Part shown: piece by piece, positions 31,456 through 36,340 of the stretch
Numbering within the stretch: the stretch's first letter is position 1
How the letters are laid out: every line of letters starts with the position of its first letter
From: DATDCV01 sp036524155
Lineage (GTDB): Bacteria > Verrucomicrobiota > Verrucomicrobiia > Limisphaerales > UBA8199
Reading direction: 5' to 3'
Assembly (NCBI GenBank): GCA_036524155.1
Contig: DATDCV010000654.1
Coordinates: 1-36,340 of the forward strand
DNA length: 36,340 bases
The notes under the pieces: model-generated
What the model was told of the DNA's origin: nothing
What the model saw: only the letters and a program-made list of their open reading frames with translations
The model's database searches: none
Position numbers and translations under genes: made by a program

Positions 31456-33792
31456 TCACTCCTGCGGATAGAGCAGGATTCGATCGTGCACCAGCACCAC
31501 CAGGTCGCTTTTTCCGTCCCCGGTCAAATCCGCTATGAGGGCCTCACGCGGCTCAGGAAACTCGCTGCGCCGGCCGCGGAAGCTCCTCTCTTCAAAGACC
31601 TGCCAGCGGTTGGCCGGGATCAGTTTGTGGTTGGCATCGAAGATCACCAGGTCCAGGTAGTTTTTGGCGGTCTCAAGAAAAACGAGGTCCTTGCGGCCGT
31701 CATTGTCGAGATCACCCGAGATGACATCCGTGAGACGACCGTCTTTAATGGGAGTTTCGTAGCTGTCCAATTCCTTGATTTCCCAGGCTGGGCCGCCCAG
31801 CGGAAGGCAGGCCACCGTGTTCAGGCCGAGCAGGGCGACGGCGTTGACTTTGCTCACGCCCAGCACCACCGGTTTCAAACTGGTGAAATCAGAGATCGGC
31901 AGCGGCAGATTGCGGATGATTTGCCACACCCCGGCGGCATCCCGTTCGCAAAGAGTCAGGGCTTTGCGTTCGGCGTCGAGCAGGAACAACGATGAGAGGG
32001 CGTTGGTACCGTTTGGCACAGCCGCGGCGCTCACCAGCCGCGAGTTGCTGGCCGCGCCATTGATCTGTTCTTTAACCTTGAACACCCATCCCCGTTCGTT
32101 GGCCGCGTTTTGCGCGTTGGTGTCCATCGCAAGCACGACGGCCCGGAGAAAATTCTTCTGCGTGAGCAGCAGCTCAGGCTTGCGGTCACCGTCAACATCC
32201 GCAGCGCTGAGCCATGGCTGCTCGATTTGGCCGCCCGGCGGAGCGACATCGATCTCTTCAAAATCCTTGTCCGGAACCTGCCGGAGGATTTTCACTTTTT
32301 CGTATGGTATGAGCGCCACCAGGTCCATCAGGCCGTCCTGGTCGGCGTCGTGAAAAGCCATCGTAGTGGGATTGGCCTTGAAGCTGTCGCTGAGCTTCTG
32401 CGTTTTCATCTTCCCCTCGGCGGACCGGGTAACCAACGAGCGTCTGCCGTCCTGATCGATGATCACCGCAAGGGTCGGTTTGGTACCGGACTGGAGTTTG
32501 CCCACCGCCAGAACAAGCGGCTTGCCCTCCAACGGGATGAGGGTCGGAAACGGCAGCCGCTGTTTCTCGTCGAAGCGCGTAACGCCGACCTGTTTTTCGT
32601 CGGCGCTCAGCAGGAAGATTTCCGGTCGACCGTTGTCGTCCCAGTCCGCGACCGCGAGGTCTGTCACCCCGGCCAAAGTGGGAAAACTCCTGGGAGTTGC
32701 CAGGCTGCCATCTTTCTGCTGAAGGAAAACCGACAACTGCCCGTTCTCCGGCTCCGCGACCAGCAGGTCGGCCAGGCCATCGCCGTCGATGTCGGCCCAG
32801 AGCACACCCCGGCGGCTCTTGTCGGTCCGATTCAGCGGGAGCACTTGCAGTTGGCCCTGACGCAGGTTTCCCGAGAGCAACTCCGCCTCTTTGCTCGCAA
32901 ACTCGGAGACGGCGGCCCGCCCGGAATTAAGCGCAATGGTGATAATCTGAGTCTTGCCGTTGGGCTCGAGATTGTCCGCCCAATAGGAACGGATAGGGGC
33001 GGCGGAGAAATAAAGCTCTGGCCCGAGCTGACCGTCGGCTTTCTGCAGCCGGAAACGGAAGGGATTGCGGTCTTCCCAATTGACCAGCAGCAGATCGCTT
33101 CGCCCGTCGCCGTCGATATCGACAACCTGCACGGACTTAAGGCTGCCGGAGAGCGCGATTTTCTGCGGCTCGCCGAGAGTGTGGTCTGGTTGCTGAGGCA
33201 GGAAATAGACGCAGCTTTCGGCGAGGAGCACGAGGTCGGTCCGGCCGTCGCCATTTAGATCACCTGTGGCGAGGGCGTTGGGCGAGAGCTGACCATCCTC
33301 GATGGGCCAGCGTTTAGGCGGGCCCCAGCCGTTAGTGCCCTGGTTGTAAAGCACGATCAGCTCTTTCGGGTCACCATAGTACGCAATATCGGGACGGCCA
33401 TCGCCGTTGAGATCCGCCACGGCCAGCGACGCGATGCGTTTTTCCGAGGCAATCGACTCTATCCGGAAGCGGGCGCCCGGCGGCAGTTCGTTGATTTCGC
33501 GTTTGCCGCCTGGCCGCAGGAGGGCAGAAGCTTTCCTGCCCGTCTGGTTGTAGAGAAGGTTAATCTTCGATCGCGCGTTGTTCACGATGACCAAGTCGTT
33601 CAGCCCGTCCCCATCCAAGTCCGCGACGCGGAGTTGCGACATCTGATTTTCGATAGGGAAAATCTCGGGGCCGCTGAATCCGAACCGGCTATGGTTGGTG
33701 TCCTCAGCGAATACGCCTCCGGAAGAGAGGATAAGGGAGCCGACGAGGGCACCGCGGCTGACAGCACGTCGCAGGAGGAGCGCAATATTCAA
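31456..33792 (-). CDS. Large secreted FG-GAP/VCBS repeat protein
   Basis: The 778-residue product has a signal peptide (about 1-29, SLILSSGGVFA) and then about ten Asp-rich calcium loops spread over the length, for example DLDGDGLNDLVIV, DLNGDGRPDIAYY, DIDGDGRSDLLLV, DADQDGLMDLVAL, DVDGDRKPELLLT and DLTGDGKSDLVVL. This suggests one or two seven-bladed beta-propellers. No enzymatic domain or ASPIC/UnbV tail is seen. The start in this frame is TTG at 33792, since no ATG or GTG occurs before the signal peptide; no Shine-Dalgarno sequence precedes it, so the exact start is uncertain. The gene is divergent from the BON protein gene. It may bind surface ligands or matrix components (inference). Confidence 0.82.
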   Translation of the reverse strand: MNIALLLRRAVSRGALVGSLILSSGGVFAEDTNHSRFGFSGPEIFPIENQMSQLRVADLDGDGLNDLVIVNNARSKINLLYNQTGRKASALLRPGGKREINELPPGARFRIESIASEKRIASLAVADLNGDGRPDIAYYGDPKELIVLYNQGTNGWGPPKRWPIEDGQLSPNALATGDLNGDGRTDLVLLAESCVYFLPQQPDHTLGEPQKIALSGSLKSVQVVDIDGDGRSDLLLVNWEDRNPFRFRLQKADGQLGPELYFSAAPIRSYWADNLEPNGKTQIITIALNSGRAAVSEFASKEAELLSGNLRQGQLQVLPLNRTDKSRRGVLWADIDGDGLADLLVAEPENGQLSVFLQQKDGSLATPRSFPTLAGVTDLAVADWDDNGRPEIFLLSADEKQVGVTRFDEKQRLPFPTLIPLEGKPLVLAVGKLQSGTKPTLAVIIDQDGRRSLVTRSAEGKMKTQKLSDSFKANPTTMAFHDADQDGLMDLVALIPYEKVKILRQVPDKDFEEIDVAPPGGQIEQPWLSAADVDGDRKPELLLTQKNFLRAVVLAMDTNAQNAANERGWVFKVKEQINGAASNSRLVSAAAVPNGTNALSSLFLLDAERKALTLCERDAAGVWQIIRNLPLPISDFTSLKPVVLGVSKVNAVALLGLNTVACLPLGGPAWEIKELDSYETPIKDGRLTDVISGDLDNDGRKDLVFLETAKNYLDLVIFDANHKLIPANRWQVFEERSFRGRRSEFPEPREALIADLTGDGKSDLVVLVHDRILLYPQE

Positions 33793-33855
33793 TTATGACA
33801 CAAAGTGCCAGCGCCTCCGGCGCATGGAAAGCACATTCCCGCCACGGGTCCACAT

Positions 33856-33883
33856 TTGACTTGGCTGGAAGGGCCGCTAAGTT
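33856..33883 (+). promoter_or_regulatory. Possible sigma-70-like promoter for the BON-domain gene
   Basis: TTGACT at 33856-33861 and TAAGTT at 33878-33883 are separated by 16 bases, followed 16 bases later by the GTG start at 33900. The boxes are good partial matches, but the untranslated leader would be only about ten bases. Confidence 0.35.
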
Positions 33884-33899
33884 GAACCCAGGTGATCGC

Positions 33900-34385
33900 G
33901 TGAGAATTTTCCTGGCACTAATTGTTGGCATCATTGTCGGCGCGGCGGGCCTGTGGTATTTCAATACCAGCCACGGCCGGTCGCAGGCCAAATCGGCTGG
34001 GGAGCAAATCCAGAATGCGGCGACGGCTACCCGCGATTTGGTGGAGGAAAAACTGCACGCGTTGAACCTCCGCACCAATGACATCAAGGACGAGCTGGCC
34101 CGGACAGGCCAGGTGGTGCGGCGGAAGGCGCGCGAGGCCGGTCAGGCCATTGCCGACGCAACCGCAGATGCCCGGATTACGACGGCGATTAAAGCCAAGC
34201 TGGTCGCCAATCCCGATCTCTCCGGGATGAGCATCTCGGTTAACACCACGGCTGGAGTCGTAACCCTCTCTGGTTTCGTATCCTCGACCGAGCAGATCAG
34301 CAAGGCGATGCTGGTGGCGATGGACACAGGCGGCGTGCGTGAGGTGATCTCGACGCTGCAAGTGAAACCAAAGACCAAAGGGTGA
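33900..34385 (+). CDS. Membrane-anchored BON-domain protein
   Basis: From GTG 33900 the 161-residue product has an N-terminal membrane helix (MRIFLALIVGIIVGAAGLWY), a charged helical linker of about 60 residues that could form a coiled coil (ATATRDLVEEKLHALNLR, then DELARTGQVVRRKAREA), and a BON domain at about 90-157 (ADARITTAIKAKLVANPDL, ISVNTTAGVVTLSGFVSSTEQ, VREVISTLQV). BON domains bind phospholipid membranes and are found in OsmY and DolP. The open frame begins at ATG 33795, but those 35 residues are hydrophilic and sit before the membrane helix; AGGTGA just upstream of the GTG is a good ribosome-binding site. An envelope stress or outer-membrane maintenance role is inferred. Confidence 0.8.
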   Translation: MRIFLALIVGIIVGAAGLWYFNTSHGRSQAKSAGEQIQNAATATRDLVEEKLHALNLRTNDIKDELARTGQVVRRKAREAGQAIADATADARITTAIKAKLVANPDLSGMSISVNTTAGVVTLSGFVSSTEQISKAMLVAMDTGGVREVISTLQVKPKTKG

Positions 34386-34445
34386 GGGGACCGGCATTCC
34401 GGGCCCGCTTCAACCGATCTGACAAGGACAGTTGGAAACTGCACG

Positions 34446-36340
34446 ATGGCGACAAAGAACGGAAATGGAGCTGAAGGATTACCCGGCGCGGCGAATCTTG
34501 CGTTCGTGGAGGGGCTTTACGAGGACTACCTGCGCGAGCCCGCCTCGGTGCCGGCCGATTGGCGGGATTATTTCTCCGGGATAGCCGAGGGCGAATTCCG
34601 GTTTCCGAAGCCGCGCTTCGGACCCTCGTTCCGGCCTTCCAGCATTTTCAATCCCCCGGCGCCACGGAAGCAGCGGCTATCCGCTCCGATGGCGGACGCC
34701 GAGATCGCCGCGATGCAGGACCGGGTGTACCTGCTGACCCGGCTGTACCGGGTGCGCGGCCACCGCATCGCGCAGGTCGATCCGCTCGGCCTGCCACGGC
34801 CCGTGCCCCCCGAGCTCACACCGGGGTTTTTCGGGTTTACCGAGGCCGACATGGACCTGCCGGTATATAGCGAGACGTTCCAATACGACGGGCCGTTGAC
34901 CCTCGGCAAGTTGCTGGAAAGGCTGCGCAACACGTATTGCCGATCGATCGGCGTCCAGTACATGCACATCGACGACCTGAGCGTTCGTCGGTGGCTGCAA
35001 CGGCGCATGGAAGCCACCCAGAACCACCTGCAGCTTACCCGGGAAGAACAGTTGCGGATCCTGACCCGGCTGACGGACGCGGTGACGTTCGAAGAGTTCA
35101 TTCGCCGGAAATTTCCAGGCGCCAAAACTTTTTCGCTCGACGGTTCGGAGAGCCTGATTCCGTTGCTGGATCTGGCGATCGAAAAGGCCGGCGAGCACGG
35201 GATCCAGGAGATCGTGTTCGGGATGGCCCACCGCGGCCGGCTTAACGTGCTGGCGAATATCATGGGCAAAAGCCCGCGCCAGATCTTCCGCGAGTACGCC
35301 GACACGGACTGGAAGAACTTTTCCGGACGCGGCGACGTGAAGTATCACCTGGGACACAGCACCGACTGGGTCACCAGCCAGGGCGCGAAGGTCCACCTGT
35401 CGCTATGCTTCAATCCCAGCCACCTCGAGTTTGTAAATCCGGTCGCGCTGGGGCGGGTGCGCGCCAAACAAGACCGGGTGGGCGATCTCGAGCGGCGGCG
35501 CGGGATGACCCTTCTGATCCACGGCGACGCCGCCTTTGCGGGGGAGGGAATAGTCCAGGAAACCCTGAACCTGAGCCAATTGCACGCGTACGGTGTTGGC
35601 GGCAGCCTGCACGTCGTGGTCGACAATCAGATCGGATTTACCACCGGTCCAATCGAAGGCCGTTCCAGCGCGTATGCGACCGACATCGGTAAAATGCTGC
35701 AAATCCCGATCTTCCATGTCAATGGCGAGGATCCCGAAGCGGTCGCGCAGGTCGTCAGGCTGGGCATGGATTTTCGCTACGAGTTCCAGCGCGATGTCAT
35801 TCTTAACCTGCACGCCTATCGTCGGCTGGGACACAATGAAGGAGACGAACCGACCTTTACTCAACCGGTGCTCTACCGGGCGATCGCCAAACGCAGTTCG
35901 GTCCGCGAAGGTTATCTCGAGCATTTGCTCAAGCTGGGCGGCGTCACCCGGGAAGACGCCGATGCAATCGCGATGCACCGCCGGGAGTTGCTCGAGAAGG
36001 AGCTTTCCGAGTCCCAGTCGAAGCCCGGTGGACCGCCCGACCATCTGCGCGGCGTATGGGCCGGATACCAGGGCGGCCCGGAGCCGGCCGGCGAGGAAGC
36101 CCGGACGGGTGTGGCGCGCGAGAAACTCGCCGCGTGGCTCCAAGCGCAGACGAAGCTGCCCGCTGATTTTCATGCGCACCCGAAGATTAAGAAATTGTTG
36201 CTTGGACGCGAAAGCATGGCGGCCGGGGCGGCGCCTTTGGATTGGTCGGCGGCGGAGTCGCTGGCTTTCGCGAGTCTGGCGTGCGCGGGGGTGCGCATCC
36301 GTCTGACCGGCCAGGACAGCGAACGCGGCACCTTCAGCCA
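34446..36340 (+). CDS. sucA: 2-oxoglutarate dehydrogenase E1 component (partial, runs off window)
   Basis: The frame starting at ATG 34446 is open to the window end (631 codons; the full enzyme has about 930). It catalyses the thiamine diphosphate-dependent decarboxylation of 2-oxoglutarate and transfers succinyl to E2 in the citric acid cycle. Features: the N-terminal E2/E3-binding segment (FVEGLYEDYLREPASVPADW at about 20-39), then KFPGAKTFSLDGSESLIPLL, GMAHRGRLNVLANI (His262), YHLGHSTDW, LCFNPSHLEFVNPVALGRVRA (shown here in part), the thiamine-binding HGDAAFAGEGIVQETLN (His359, Asp361) and NQIGFTTGP. The last visible codons (RLTGQDSERGTFS) are the start of the transketolase-like pyrimidine-binding domain. 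sucB probably follows outside the window. It lies 60 bp after the BON gene. Confidence 0.97.
   Translation, partial: MATKNGNGAEGLPGAANLAFVEGLYEDYLREPASVPADWRDYFSGIAEGEFRFPKPRFGPSFRPSSIFNPPAPRKQRLSAPMADAEIAAMQDRVYLLTRLYRVRGHRIAQVDPLGLPRPVPPELTPGFFGFTEADMDLPVYSETFQYDGPLTLGKLLERLRNTYCRSIGVQYMHIDDLSVRRWLQRRMEATQNHLQLTREEQLRILTRLTDAVTFEEFIRRKFPGAKTFSLDGSESLIPLLDLAIEKAGEHGIQEIVFGMAHRGRLNVLANIMGKSPRQIFREYADTDWKNFSGRGDVKYHLGHSTDWVTSQGAKVHLSLCFNPSHLEFVNPVALGRVRAKQDRVGDLERRRGMTLLIHGDAAFAGEGIVQETLNLSQLHAYGVGGSLHVVVDNQIGFTTGPIEGRSSAYATDIGKMLQIPIFHVNGEDPEAVAQVVRLGMDFRYEFQRDVILNLHAYRRLGHNEGDEPTFTQPVLYRAIAKRSSVREGYLEHLLKLGGVTREDADAIAMHRRELLEKELSESQSKPGGPPDHLRGVWAGYQGGPEPAGEEARTGVAREKLAAWLQAQTKLPADFHAHPKIKKLLLGRESMAAGAAPLDWSAAESLAFASLACAGVRIRLTGQDSERGTFS

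Noticed and set aside
32110..33258. A 382-codon open frame on the plus strand opposite the large FG-GAP gene
   Set aside because: It is the shadow of repeated Asp-rich loops and contains no motif of its own.

Overview
The window looks like a chromosomal stretch of a GC-rich member of the Verrucomicrobiota, probably a Pedosphaera/Limisphaera-like soil or sediment lineage. This is inferred from gene content (FG-GAP/ASPIC-UnbV proteins, a DUF1800 plus DUF1501 pair with PA14 and CHRD modules, an H-X9-DG-like prepilin, multihaem cytochrome with TPR) and from two repeat types: 7-bp tandem units and a GC-rich palindrome reading ARASRPR/AGETPAP when translated. No phage, insertion sequence, CRISPR array, tRNA or rRNA was seen.

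Layout. (1) 8-9040, minus strand: seven tightly packed genes, read from high to low coordinates: OB-fold-like lipoprotein, FMN-binding-like membrane-anchored protein, two FtsX-type permeases sharing a GCPYDA motif, a MacB/LolD-type ATPase, a membrane-anchored pentahaem cytochrome with a TPR tail, and an FG-GAP/ASPIC-UnbV protein. A type II secretion-type pseudopilin (9049-9792) lies just upstream on the same strand. This is the most interesting block: four consecutive envelope proteins carry Cys-Pro motifs next to a redox protein, which suggests an uncharacterised metal, thiol or haem-related envelope system. (2) 9950-16938, plus strand: homoserine dehydrogenase, a palindromic MITE-like element, RuvB, and a three-gene exporter (ATPase, double-FtsX permease, HlyD-type adaptor). 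(3) 16948-18437, minus: lipoprotein signal peptidase and an RluD-family pseudouridine synthase. (4) 18717-20377, plus: cytidylate-kinase-like protein with a structured leader, then a secreted sugar isomerase/epimerase-like protein; a convergent MFS transporter follows at 20434-21816. (5) 22134-28582, plus: a giant secreted DUF1800 protein interrupted by one in-frame TAG that replaces a Gln codon, followed by its Tat-exported DUF1501 partner. (6) 28716-36340: small zincin-like protein, DPP-IV-type S9 peptidase, large secreted FG-GAP protein (minus), BON-domain protein, and the first two thirds of 2-oxoglutarate dehydrogenase E1 (sucA), which runs off the window.

Housekeeping genes (hom, ruvB, lspA, rluD-like, sucA) are interspersed with envelope and secreted proteins, so this is core chromosome rather than a genomic island. 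TAG is used as a normal stop by several intact genes here (for example ruvB, lspA and the cytochrome gene), so the TAG in the DUF1800 gene is best read as a nonsense mutation, sequencing error or local readthrough, not a changed genetic code. Function assignments rest on motifs read by eye; no searches were run.
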